Shown: positions 22,991 through 30,504 of the stretch, in pieces
Layout: each line of letters begins with the position of its first letter
How positions within the stretch are numbered: position 1 is the first letter of the stretch
Notes under the pieces: generated by a model
The model's input: the letters and a program-made list of their open reading frames with translations, nothing else
Database searches by the model: none
Told to the model about the DNA's origin: nothing
Assembly (NCBI GenBank): GCA_964516865.1
Contig: CAZEXD010000003.1
Coordinates: forward strand, 1 to 44,923
Source of the DNA: CAZEXD01 sp964516865
Lineage (GTDB): Bacteria; Patescibacteriota; Minisyncoccia; Minisyncoccales; Staskawiczbacteraceae
Direction: 5' to 3'
Length of the DNA stretch: 44,923 nt
Translations under genes and position numbers: made by a program

Positions 22991-24676
22991 ATGAACACTA
23001 AAAATTACGAATTTAAACAAATTGCGAATAATGTTTTTAAAGAATTAATCCAAAGCAAGGTTAAGACCGCGGCTGATTTGGCTCGTTTTAAAAGAAAAGT
23101 AGCGAAAAAATACAGAATTTCCTGCCCTAGCAATATGGAACTATTAAAAGAATACCACAAATTAATTAAAAATTCAAAAATTAAACAGCAGAAATTAATA
23201 GAAAACCTACTCAAAACAAGACCGATTCGTTCCCTTTCCGGCATCGTGAATGTTTCGGTTTTAACCAAACCCTTCCCCTGTCCGGGAAAATGTCTTTATT
23301 GCCCAACAGAAAAAGGAATGCCGAAAAGTTATGTCGCCGACGAGCCAGCCGCTCAAAGAGCAAAAAACCTAAATTTTGACCCATTTTTGCAGATTCAAAA
23401 AAGAATTGAAATGTTAGAGGAAGAAGGCCATCCAACCGACAAAATAGAATTAAGAATAATCGGAGGCACTTGGTCTTATTATCCCCCCAAGTACCAAGAA
23501 TGGTTCATTGCGCGCTGCTTTGAGGCCTGCAACGAGAATTCAAAATTTCAAATTACAAATTACAAAAAAAATCAGGGTTCTAAATTTCAAATATCAAAAT
23601 TGCTGTGGGAGCAAAAAAGAAATGAAACGGCAAAACATAGAATTGTTGGCCTCTCCATTGAAACACGACCTGATTTTATTAATGAAGAGGAAATTAAAAG
23701 ATTGCGAATGCTGGGAGTAACAATGGTCGAATTGGGGGTTCAATCAATTTATGATAATGTTTTAAAAAAAAATTTAAGAGGCCACAATGTTTCCCAAACA
23801 ATTATTGCCACCAAATTTTTAAAAGATGCTGGCTTTAAGGTTTTATATCAAATAATGCCAAATTTATATGGCTCTGATTTAAAAAGCGACAAAAAAATGT
23901 TTAAAGAGTTGTTTTCCAATCCTGATTTTCGGCCGGACTATTTAAAAATTTATCCTTGCGTAGTGATGAAAGAGGCGCCACTTTATAAAATATGGCAAAA
24001 GGGGAAACATAAACCCTATACTGAAAAACAATTAATAGAACTCTTAAAATATGTAAAAAAGAAAATAATTCCTTATTATTGTCGAATTCAAAGAATAACT
24101 AGAGATATTCCTGCCAAATTCATTATCGGCGCGCCTCCTCAAATAGCAAATCTTCGTCAGTTTTTGACGCAAAAAGCGAAAAAAGAAAATTGGTGTTGTA
24201 AATGTATTAGATGCCGCGAAGTCCGGGAAGATTACAGGCCTAACGAAAAGCTCTATCTTTTCCGCCAAGATTACGAAGCTTCCAACGGTAAAGAGATTTT
24301 TTTAAGTTATGAAAGCAAAAATCGTGAACGACTATATAGTTTGCTGCGCTTGCGTATTCCTTCGTCTCTTTGCTCAAACAAACAAAAAACCACGCAAAAT
24401 GAAACTATTGTTTTCGGCTGCCTAAAAAATGCTGCTATAATCCGCGAAATTCATACCTATGGCCAACTTCATCCCCTCAATTACAGAGATCGTATCTCTG
24501 TAAGATCTCCCCAGCACAAGGGACTTGGAAAAAAAATGATTAAAGAAGCGGAAAGAATAACCAAAAAAGAATTCGGGATAAAAAAAATAGCCATCATTTC
24601 CGGCGTTGGTGTCCGCGGCTATTATCAAAAATTGAGTTATAAACTAAAAAATACTTATATGGTAAAAAAGTTATAA
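22991..24676 (+). CDS. elp3: tRNA uridine(34) acetyltransferase Elp3 (radical SAM + GNAT)
   Basis: 561 residues. Uses acetyl-CoA and a radical SAM cluster to place a carboxymethyl group at C5 of wobble U34. An N-terminal tRNA-binding segment is followed by the cluster motif CPGKCLYCPTEKG near residue 95, IIGGTWSYYPPKYQEWF, GLSIETRPDFI and ELGVQSIYDNVL. A zinc-site region has CCKCIRCREV, and a GNAT domain occupies about 455-561 (HKGLGKKMIKEAERI, KIAIISGVGVRGYYQKLSY). Two in-frame repeat insertions are visible: an AAATTC-type stretch (23536-23601) and a 23-bp palindrome (24481-24503). The start ATG fits the family beginning. Confidence 0.95.
   Translation: MNTKNYEFKQIANNVFKELIQSKVKTAADLARFKRKVAKKYRISCPSNMELLKEYHKLIKNSKIKQQKLIENLLKTRPIRSLSGIVNVSVLTKPFPCPGKCLYCPTEKGMPKSYVADEPAAQRAKNLNFDPFLQIQKRIEMLEEEGHPTDKIELRIIGGTWSYYPPKYQEWFIARCFEACNENSKFQITNYKKNQGSKFQISKLLWEQKRNETAKHRIVGLSIETRPDFINEEEIKRLRMLGVTMVELGVQSIYDNVLKKNLRGHNVSQTIIATKFLKDAGFKVLYQIMPNLYGSDLKSDKKMFKELFSNPDFRPDYLKIYPCVVMKEAPLYKIWQKGKHKPYTEKQLIELLKYVKKKIIPYYCRIQRITRDIPAKFIIGAPPQIANLRQFLTQKAKKENWCCKCIRCREVREDYRPNEKLYLFRQDYEASNGKEIFLSYESKNRERLYSLLRLRIPSSLCSNKQKTTQNETIVFGCLKNAAIIREIHTYGQLHPLNYRDRISVRSPQHKGLGKKMIKEAERITKKEFGIKKIAIISGVGVRGYYQKLSYKLKNTYMVKKL
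24481..24503. repeat. 23-bp palindromic repeat, copy 1 (inside elp3)
   Basis: TTACAGAGAT-CGT-ATCTCTGTAA, a 10-bp stem around CGT. Translated in frame as part of YRDRISV in the GNAT domain. Copies 2 and 3 are at 28947 and 36287. Confidence 0.9.
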
Positions 24677-24718
24677 TAATCTAAAAATCTAAATATTATG
24701 CCGCTCTTTTTTCTTCTT

Positions 24719-24993
24719 CTAAAAATACTTTTGTTTAACCACCTCAATAATCGTCCCCTTATTATCAATCTTCTCTTCTAGTGCTTTTTAAGGTCCTCAG
24801 AGGTAACTTTATTCAACCCCTTTCTTTTGATGGTGTCTTCAGCCTTTTTTGTATTCTTTTAAGCCCCTAACAACATCAGATTCACTTTCTGACAAACCGT
24901 CGGAATTAACTTTCAACATATAAGCCAACAATTCCAAGCCTTCAAGGGCTGAACCCCCCTTGTCAACCCGTATTCAAAAAGGGTATCGTGCAT
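24719..24993 (-). pseudogene. Decayed small gene with frameshifts at homopolymer runs
   Basis: Reading the minus strand from the ATG at 24993 and shifting frame at GGGGGG (about 24954-24959), at AAAAAA (about 24845-24850) and at AAAAA (about 24785-24789) gives a continuous protein of roughly 90 residues. It passes through MHDTLFEYGLTRG, SALEGLELLAYMLKVNSDG, VVRGLKEYKKAEDTIKRKG, NKVTSEDLKKALEEKI and DNKGTIIEVVKQKYF-stop. The composition is that of a real soluble helical protein. I do not recognise the family. Either a pseudogene or a gene hit by sequencing indels. Confidence 0.6.
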
Positions 24994-25284
24994 TTTTTTT
25001 TCCATTCCATTTTTTCTGCTTCATTTTTTTGTTCAAAAATTCTTATCTCTGGCGATTTTGGCATATTTTTAAAAAATTGTTATATTATATTTTATTAATC
25101 CGACCTATTGTTAGAATACCTCTTTTTAAGGAAAATCAAGTATTTTTTCCCCGATTTTATTTTTTTATTTGTTGAAATTTGTAATAAATAAATCTTTCTG
25201 GCTTCCGATAAACCAGTTTCCCCTTTTTCGCTTGCTTTAATGAATAATTTTTCATAATCTTTCTTTTATTTTAGCCAAATCGTC
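24994..25284. other. AT-rich intergenic spacer
   Basis: Very AT-rich (long T runs), with no gene or RNA I can support. It ends in the promoter of the structured RNA that follows. Confidence 0.4.
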
Positions 25285-25313
25285 TTGACAACCCTTTATC
25301 TTAGAGATAAAAA
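25285..25313 (+). promoter_or_regulatory. Promoter of the unassigned structured RNA
   Basis: TTGACA (25285-25290), 17 bp, TAAAAA (25308-25313). The -35 is perfect and the -10 is weaker. Predicted start near 25320. Confidence 0.55.
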
Positions 25314-25319
25314 TAAATT

Positions 25320-25657
25320 AGAACCTAGAAAAATCAAACTTGGTTTGGTAGTCGCCACCAAAGGGCTTAAGGGGGAAGGATGTCTTCGCCCTGGCCAGAT
25401 TGCTGGGGTTCCTTCCAGTCGCTTTTTCCCTGAGCTCGCTGCAATGCGAGCTGAAATCGCGGACCTAGTTCCTCGTCTAATTACGACTTAACCATTTCCG
25501 CCCTCTGGCTAGGCCGTAATTGACTGACACCTGAGTCCCGACAGAGAAAATGCGCTAAAGACAAAATTAGTTGGGTCAAACCCAACTAATTCTCTCGCCC
25601 TGAGCGACTACCAAACCAACCAAAACAAAGAGACCACCCAGTGGTCTCTATTTTTTT
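25320..25657 (+). ncRNA. Unassigned large structured RNA, about 338 nt
   Basis: Own promoter and intrinsic terminator. A perfect 16-bp closing helix pairs 25340-25355 with 25604-25619. Inside are AGGGC/GCCCT (25362-25366 with 25597-25601), GGAAGGA/TCCTTCC (25374-25380 with 25410-25416), AGCTCGC/GCGAGCT (25433-25439 with 25446-25452), a 10-bp helix with one bulge (25475-25485 with 25515-25524) and an 11-bp hairpin (25565-25575 with 25581-25591). Size and closing stem recall RNase P RNA, but I cannot find its conserved blocks (GAGGAAAGUCC, ACAGAA...GGCUUA) on either strand. SRP RNA signatures are also absent. A 68-codon frame across it looks spurious. Confidence 0.65.
25629..25657 (+). terminator. 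Terminator of the structured RNA
   Basis: A perfect 9-bp stem (AGAGACCAC / GTGGTCTCT) with loop CCA, then A and seven T residues. Confidence 0.88.
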
Positions 25658-25693
25658 AGCCCAAGAAAAAACAACTTCAGTCCGCCTTTTGGA

Positions 25694-26647
25694 CTACTCT
25701 TTTTTTACCCTTGAAATTCTTATCAACCCCGAACAGGGCATAATTTCGATTCCTTGTTTTTTGAGCTCATCTAAAAATAAATTCATCCCCAGAGAATCGG
25801 AAGAAATGTGGCCAGCAATAACTACATTGATATTGGCTGCTTCGGCTTCTTTTTTGTGTTCTTCGGAAATGTGCATACCAACAACCGTCCCAATCCCTGC
25901 CTGCGCCATTTTTTCGTAAAGTTTTGGCGAGTTTTCCGTTCCACCAGTAATTTCAGTCAGGGCAATTTTACCGCAACGATTTTCCGGCGAACCGACAAAA
26001 ATTGTCGGCCCTGCCCCAAATTTCATCGCTTCTTTATATTCGGGAATTTCTTTTAATAATTTCATTAAATCTTCAATTCTTTCCAAATTTTTCCCCTCAA
26101 TTTTTTCTTTTAAAAATTTAGCGGCTAAATTGTCGCAAGGAGTATGCAGGCACATCAAATTAAAGCCAAGAATTCTTGCCGCATCTATCGTTCTTTGATG
26201 ATTATATCTATTAACCCCTCTTGCTACCTCGGAAATTTTTTCTTTTGTCAATCCTTCGGCAATATTTACCGGTACGCCATATTTTCCCAACACATCAATT
26301 TGAAGATCCATTACTTCGGCCAAATTTGCCAATGCCTTTCCCAAAGGATGATGAGAAATTATCAAATCTATCCCGCCAATCTCTTTGGCTAACAGAATTT
26401 CCGCCGGCTCAATATCAATGCCAACTAAAACTTTTTTTATTTCTTTTTTTTCCGAGATATTTAAAATTCTTGAATCAGAATAGGGATTTTCCAGGCTTTC
26501 CAAATCAAATTCTTTCTTTTCTTCCGGAGAAAGTTTTTCGTATTTTTCTTTTTTCCTATTTAAAATTTTTTTGATATCTTCTCTCTCTCTAAAATCTGCC
26601 TCAATCCCCATTTTAATCGCCAAATTGTAAATTTCTTTTATTTTCAT
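25694..26647 (-). CDS. NIF3-like (NGG1p-interacting factor 3 family) protein
   Basis: 317 residues. Family features: VLVGIDIEPAEILLAKEIGGIDLIISHHPLG with the dinuclear-metal histidines, MCLHTPCDNLAAKFL, and a C-terminal IVGMHISEEHKKEAEAANINVVIAGHISSDSLG-like stretch (positions about 250-290) with a further metal His. NIF3/DUF34 proteins are widespread metal-binding proteins; GTP cyclohydrolase I-type activity has been attributed to some and disputed. The N-terminal charged stretch (REREDIKKILNRKKEKYEKLSP) is longer than in the bacterial YbgI type and is common in CPR. Stop followed by a weak hairpin. Confidence 0.85.
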   Translation of the reverse strand: MKIKEIYNLAIKMGIEADFREREDIKKILNRKKEKYEKLSPEEKKEFDLESLENPYSDSRILNISEKKEIKKVLVGIDIEPAEILLAKEIGGIDLIISHHPLGKALANLAEVMDLQIDVLGKYGVPVNIAEGLTKEKISEVARGVNRYNHQRTIDAARILGFNLMCLHTPCDNLAAKFLKEKIEGKNLERIEDLMKLLKEIPEYKEAMKFGAGPTIFVGSPENRCGKIALTEITGGTENSPKLYEKMAQAGIGTVVGMHISEEHKKEAEAANINVVIAGHISSDSLGMNLFLDELKKQGIEIMPCSGLIRISRVKKE

Positions 26648-26691
26648 AACTGCCTTACAAAATTACAAATTTTTACAAAAAAATGAATTGG

Positions 26692-26868
26692 TTTATTGTT
26701 TATTTTTGGTTGGCGTATTTGTAGATTCTTCATTTTTCTTAATAAATTTTTGGTAAAGTTCTGAAATCAATTTATTTTGCTCTTCTATGCTCAAAATCTC
26801 CCGACGAATCCGGGCTTTTTCTTTTCTGATAAACTTGCGGATAGACCTTGAAAGTCCTGATTTTGTCA
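26692..26868 (-). CDS. Small basic conserved-looking protein, 58 residues
   Basis: Starts at the ATG at 26868: MTKSGLSRSIRKFIRKEKARIR, then a helix REILSIEEQNKLISELYQKF and a short Lys/Thr/Asn tail. Strongly basic N-terminus, amphipathic throughout, so possibly RNA-, DNA- or ribosome-binding; no known family. It lies alone between rtcB and the NIF3-like gene on the same strand. Codon use and the clean frame (stop TAA) support it as real despite its size. Confidence 0.65.
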
Positions 26869-27001
26869 TACAAAAAAATAATCACTTCTAAATCAAAATA
26901 ATAATTTGAAATAAAAAAAGACATAATCGCTATTTTTTATATCCTAAACTAAAAAAAAGAAAAAATCAATCTTTTTGTCTCTTTTTAATACAATATAAAA
27001 A

Positions 27002-28447
27002 CTATTCTCCTTTAATTACTGCTAAAGGCACCAATTTTGCCACTTTTTTCGAAAGTCCTGCCTGATGAACAATTTCCACCACCTCCTCAATATTTTTATA
27101 TGCCTGAGGCGCTTCTTCGGCAATTCCTCTTAAACTCCAACATTTTACAATAATTCCTTTTGCTCGAAGTTCTTTAACTATTTCATCTCCGGAAACCGTT
27201 CTTGTCGCGGCATGCCGCGACATAGTGCGGCCCGCGCCGTGGCAAGTAGAATAAAACGCCTGTTCTCCCTCTTTGGTTCCCACCAAAACATAAGAAGCAG
27301 TTCCCATGCTGCCGGGAATTAAAACGGGTTGACCGACTTTTTTGTATCTTTCAGGAATTTCTAAATGATTTGGGGGGAAGGCGCGCGTTGCTCCCTTCCG
27401 ATGAACACAAAGAACTGTTTCTTTTCCTTCGATGATGTATTTTTCTAACTTGGCTATATTATGAGCCACATCATAAAGAGGAGTCAAAGAAGATGCCTTA
27501 TTTTCTATAACCTTGTTCCAGGCCTGGCGGACAAAATAAGAAATCATTTGACGATTAGCCCAAGCATAATTTGCTCCGCAAGCCATAGCGCTGAAATATT
27601 TTTTACCCTCTTCTGAATTTATGGGGCAGGCAGCCAACTCTCTGTCGGGCAATTTTATTCCATATTTTGGCATTGCCCTCATCATTATTTTAATATAATC
27701 AGTGGCAATTTGATGCCCCAAACCCCGAGAACCAGTGTGAATCATTATTACTATTTGGTCTTTAAATAATCCAAGGGTTTCAGCCGTTTTTTCGTCAAAA
27801 ATCTCCGCCACTTTTTGCACTTCCAAAAAATGATTCCCGCTCCCCAACGTTCCTACTTGATCGCGGCCGCGATTTTTAGCCTGATAAGAAACTGTTGTCG
27901 CGCCTGCATCAAGCAAATGACCGCCGGCTTCGCAGTTTTCAATATCTTCTTTTTCTCCGTATCCTTTCTTAACCAAAAATTCCGCACCCCCTTCTAAAAT
28001 TTTATCAATTTCATTAATTGAAATTTTTATCTGTCGCCCCTTGCCCAATCCTGACGGAACTTGTTTTTGGATTTCGGTTGCTAAATTATCAATAAATGGT
28101 TTTATTTCTTTCTCCGAATAACTTGATTTCAAAAGCCGCATTCCGCAATTGATATCATATCCCACCCCGCCAGGAGAAATAACGCCATTATCCATTCTCA
28201 TTGCCGCCACTCCGCCAATGGGAAATCCATAACCTTCGTGCATATCAGGCATAGCGATACTATAATTTGCAATTCCAGGGAGTGTCGCCACGTTAGTCAA
28301 CTGTTCCAAGGACTTGTCTTTAAAAGCTTCTTCGAGCATTTTTTCTGAAATATAAGCCCGTGCCGGCACCCGCATGTCCGATCTAAAATTTTTAGGAATC
28401 TCCCATAAATAATTAGAAATTTTTTGGAAGTCCTTTTTGAAAACCAT
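27002..28447 (-). CDS. rtcB: RNA-splicing ligase RtcB (GTP-dependent 3'-5' RNA ligase)
   Basis: 481 residues, full length. Joins 2',3'-cyclic phosphate and 5'-OH RNA ends. Signatures: SPGGVGYDINCGMRLL with metal-binding Cys (about residue 99), GTLGSGNHFLEV, HTGSRGLGHQIA, the conserved ALAACPINSEEGKKYF-type block, GSMGTASYVLVG and the guanylylated-His motif STCHGAGRTMSRHAA. Archease, its activating partner, lies 45 nt upstream on the same strand, so the pair forms a repair/ligation operon. Start ATG before the conserved YLWEIPK. Confidence 0.96.
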   Translation of the reverse strand: MVFKKDFQKISNYLWEIPKNFRSDMRVPARAYISEKMLEEAFKDKSLEQLTNVATLPGIANYSIAMPDMHEGYGFPIGGVAAMRMDNGVISPGGVGYDINCGMRLLKSSYSEKEIKPFIDNLATEIQKQVPSGLGKGRQIKISINEIDKILEGGAEFLVKKGYGEKEDIENCEAGGHLLDAGATTVSYQAKNRGRDQVGTLGSGNHFLEVQKVAEIFDEKTAETLGLFKDQIVIMIHTGSRGLGHQIATDYIKIMMRAMPKYGIKLPDRELAACPINSEEGKKYFSAMACGANYAWANRQMISYFVRQAWNKVIENKASSLTPLYDVAHNIAKLEKYIIEGKETVLCVHRKGATRAFPPNHLEIPERYKKVGQPVLIPGSMGTASYVLVGTKEGEQAFYSTCHGAGRTMSRHAATRTVSGDEIVKELRAKGIIVKCWSLRGIAEEAPQAYKNIEEVVEIVHQAGLSKKVAKLVPLAVIKGE

Positions 28448-28492
28448 AACTTTAGTTTTTGGGTTTTGATTTTTGACCTTTGGTTATTTATA

Positions 28493-28909
28493 TTATATAT
28501 CAAAAAGCACTATTGCTTCCCAATTCCCATCATTTTTTTGTTTGATCTCCAAACTATGATGGGTGACTGCCTTAATATCATCTTCGAATTTTTCTACTTT
28601 ATTTCCGAAAAGTTCAGCCTTAATTTCTTTATCGGTAAACTTGTTAAATTTAATATTATGGTAAATTTCTTTATTTGTTTGAATTAAATACAAAACCTCG
28701 TTTAAAAAATCAACCAATAAAGCCGGGAGATCAAGGGAGTTTATTTCAATTTTTCTGTTTGATATTTGATGTTCAACGCTTGATGCAAATTCTGGCTTTA
28801 AATAGTCCTTCATTGCCAAAAGCGCGTTCAAAAAAAACTCTTCTTTTGTTGTCCCAAAAACCCTTATTTTCAGGTCTGCTTTATGCTCTAAAATTTCATA
28901 TTTTTTCAT
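28493..28909 (-). CDS. Archease (RtcB cofactor)
   Basis: 138 residues, the standard size. Conserved acidic and Ca2+-binding sites: EHKADLKIRVFG at the N-terminus, LLVDFLNEVLYLIQTN in the middle, and IKAVTHHSLEIKQ ending in AIVLFDI. Accelerates RtcB guanylylation and multiple turnover. In operon with rtcB. A short segment at residues about 44-56 (SVEHQISNRKIEI) is encoded by a repeat-like AT-rich stretch. Upstream lie a palindromic repeat and a tandem repeat array. Confidence 0.93.
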   Translation of the reverse strand: MKKYEILEHKADLKIRVFGTTKEEFFLNALLAMKDYLKPEFASSVEHQISNRKIEINSLDLPALLVDFLNEVLYLIQTNKEIYHNIKFNKFTDKEIKAELFGNKVEKFEDDIKAVTHHSLEIKQKNDGNWEAIVLFDI

Positions 28910-28946
28910 AAATTTCTTTTTATTTTATATCCGCCACCATCTTAAC

Positions 28947-28969
28947 TTGCAGAGATCGTATCTCTGTAA
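28947..28969. repeat. 23-bp palindromic repeat, copy 2
   Basis: TTGCAGAGAT-CGT-ATCTCTGTAA, one mismatch to copies 1 and 3. It lies 37 bp upstream of archease and is followed by a direct repeat CTGTAAACTTT (two copies). Confidence 0.9.
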
Positions 28970-29040
28970 ACTTTCTGTAAACTTTGCCTTTAGGTGTCTT
29001 TAGGCATCTCTAGGGCGTTTCTAGGGCGTTTCTAGGAAGT
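28965..29040. repeat. Degenerate 10-11-bp tandem repeat array
   Basis: CTGTAAACTTT twice, then about five units related to TTTAGGTGTC, TTTAGGCATC, TCTAGGGCGTT, TCTAGGGCGTT, TCTAGGAAGT. The period is close to one helical turn. Between the MurE fragment and archease. Confidence 0.75.
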
Positions 29041-29081
29041 TATTCAAATTTGTTTATTCCAAATTTATTTATTCAAAATTA

Positions 29082-29270
29082 TTATTTGTTTAATTTATTA
29101 AATTCTTCCCGAACAACTTTTCTGTCGTCCCAGGAAATCTTCTTGTCAGCAATCATCATCAATTGTTCAGTTCCCTTTCCCAAAACCAAAACAATATCGT
29201 TTTCTTCCCCCATTTCTAATGCCTTTTTTATTGCCTCACGCCGATCTAAAATTTTCTCATATTTTGTCAT
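29082..29270 (-). pseudogene. C-terminal piece of the interrupted MurE-like ligase
   Basis: 62 residues from an internal ATG: KYEKILDRREAIKKALEMGEENDIVLVLGKGTEQ then SWDDRKVVREEF, which is the end of Mur ligase domain 3. It is in exactly the same frame as the upstream fragment (29352-30428), separated by 27 codons that include a TAA stop at each side of a palindrome. It cannot work on its own unless it complements the larger fragment. Confidence 0.75.
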
Positions 29271-29293
29271 TTTTAATTTAGATTTTGGAATTT

Positions 29294-29341
29294 GCGAAAA
29301 TCCGCTTTCAATTTACGCCAAAATTGAAAGCGGATTTTCGC
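29294..29341. repeat. Perfect 21-bp palindrome inside the interrupted MurE-like frame
   Basis: Left arm 29294-29314 (starts GCGAAAATCCGCTTT) and right arm 29321-29341 (ends CGGATTTTCGC) are exact reverse complements around a 6-nt loop ACGCCA. On the minus strand the arms encode GENPLSI and IESGFS, and the loop includes one of the two TAA stops. Confidence 0.92.
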
Positions 29342-29351
29342 CGTAGGGGTC

Positions 29352-30428
29352 TTAGTTGGTTAGAATAATAATATCTGAATTTTCCGCCGCTATTTTTCCC
29401 AAAACCGGCCTTTTCCATCTGTCCCGGCCGCCACCGGCGGAACCAAAAACGGATATAATTTTATTGTGAGGCATCTCCTTAATAGCTTTAAATACCTCTT
29501 CGTAAGAGTCTGGAGTGTGTGCTAAATCAACGATTGCTTTAAATGGCTTTTCTATCACAATTTCCATTCTGCCCGGCATTGTTGTTATTTTTTCTAGGGC
29601 TTTTTTGCAGATTTCCAAATGAATGCCATAAGCTTTAGCAACGCAAATCGCAGCTAAGGCATTGTAGACATTGAACATTCCGGGCAATTTTAAATAAAAT
29701 AGAGTGTTGCCAATGAAAAATTCTGTATTGCCGCCTTGTTTCTGATTATATAAAGCAGAAATTATTTTAAAAGTAGGAACAAGGGTGGTGGAAAAGTCTT
29801 GGACCGCAGAACCAGAATTTTCTATGCGGTAGCCCCACTTATTTTTTGCTGCAAACTGCAAAAAATATTTAGCGTTTTCATCGTCAACATTTATAACGTG
29901 AATGTTTTTTGTCGCCTGAAAAAGTTTCCCCTTACTTTTTTTATAATTCTCAAAACCACCATGCGCCTCAATGTGCTCTGGCTTTAAATTTGTAAAAACA
30001 GCAGTATCAAAATTAATAAACTTATGGCGGTATTGTTTTATACCCTCTGACGTCACTTCTAAAATAGCGTATTTACATCCTTCTTTTACGGCTTTTCTTA
30101 GAAACCTTTGAATAGCAAAACGACCCGGCATTGTCATGTGGTATGGGTTTAATTGTTCTTTTTCATTAATTTTAATAGTCGCCGAAGTAAGCCAAGCCAC
30201 TCTGGAACCCCCTTCTTCTAAAATTTTACCCGCTAATATTGCCGTGGTTGATTTGCCTTTCGTGCCAGTTACTCCAATTACAATCAATTTCCGAGTCAAC
30301 TTGCCAAACAATCCTTGCTTCTGATAAGAAGGAAATCTATACCAAAAAGCACTTAAAATAGCCAAAAGATAGTGATAACAATCCAACAAAAAAGAGGGGG
30401 CTATTTTTTCAATCAAAGATTTAAACAT
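29352..30428 (-). CDS. MurE-like Mur ligase, N-terminal and central part, interrupted
   Basis: 358 residues of a UDP-N-acetylmuramyl-tripeptide synthetase-like Mur ligase that lacks domain 1. It has an N-terminal hydrophobic stretch, the P-loop GVTGTKGKSTTA (about 53-64), HMTMPGRFAIQRFLRKA, EVTSEGIKQYRHKFI, NLKPEHIEAHGGFENYKKSK, GMFNVYNALAAICVAKAYG, MPGRMEIV and DLAHTPDSYEEVF. It ends at ILTN-TAA where relatives continue with a D/E-DPYGENP block. That block is still present downstream in frame, as is the C-terminus. Either a recent pseudogene, a sequencing error or a readthrough gene. Confidence 0.8.
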   Translation of the reverse strand: MFKSLIEKIAPSFLLDCYHYLLAILSAFWYRFPSYQKQGLFGKLTRKLIVIGVTGTKGKSTTAILAGKILEEGGSRVAWLTSATIKINEKEQLNPYHMTMPGRFAIQRFLRKAVKEGCKYAILEVTSEGIKQYRHKFINFDTAVFTNLKPEHIEAHGGFENYKKSKGKLFQATKNIHVINVDDENAKYFLQFAAKNKWGYRIENSGSAVQDFSTTLVPTFKIISALYNQKQGGNTEFFIGNTLFYLKLPGMFNVYNALAAICVAKAYGIHLEICKKALEKITTMPGRMEIVIEKPFKAIVDLAHTPDSYEEVFKAIKEMPHNKIISVFGSAGGGRDRWKRPVLGKIAAENSDIIILTN

Positions 30429-30456
30429 TATCTTTAATTTAACATATCATCGCAGG

Positions 30457-30480
30457 AAAAAAAAGCCGACCAGAGTCGGC
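30457..30480 (-). terminator. Intrinsic terminator after the 72-residue gene
   Basis: Minus strand GCCGAC-TCTG-GTCGGC followed by eight T residues, 25 nt past the stop codon. Confidence 0.88.
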
Positions 30481-30504
30481 GTGGCAACAAGCGAAATTAC
30501 CAAA

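Noticed and set aside
24956..24967. Promoter from TTGACA on the minus strand
   Set aside because: No -10 element at a usable distance; it lies inside the decayed small gene.
25285..25491. 68-codon plus-strand frame starting at the TTGACA
   Set aside because: It starts in the promoter and crosses several stable helices of the structured RNA; no recognisable protein character.
25320..25657. RNase P RNA (rnpB)
   Set aside because: Size and closing stem fit, but GAGGAAAGUCC and the ACAGAA...GGCUUA block are not found on either strand; left as unassigned.
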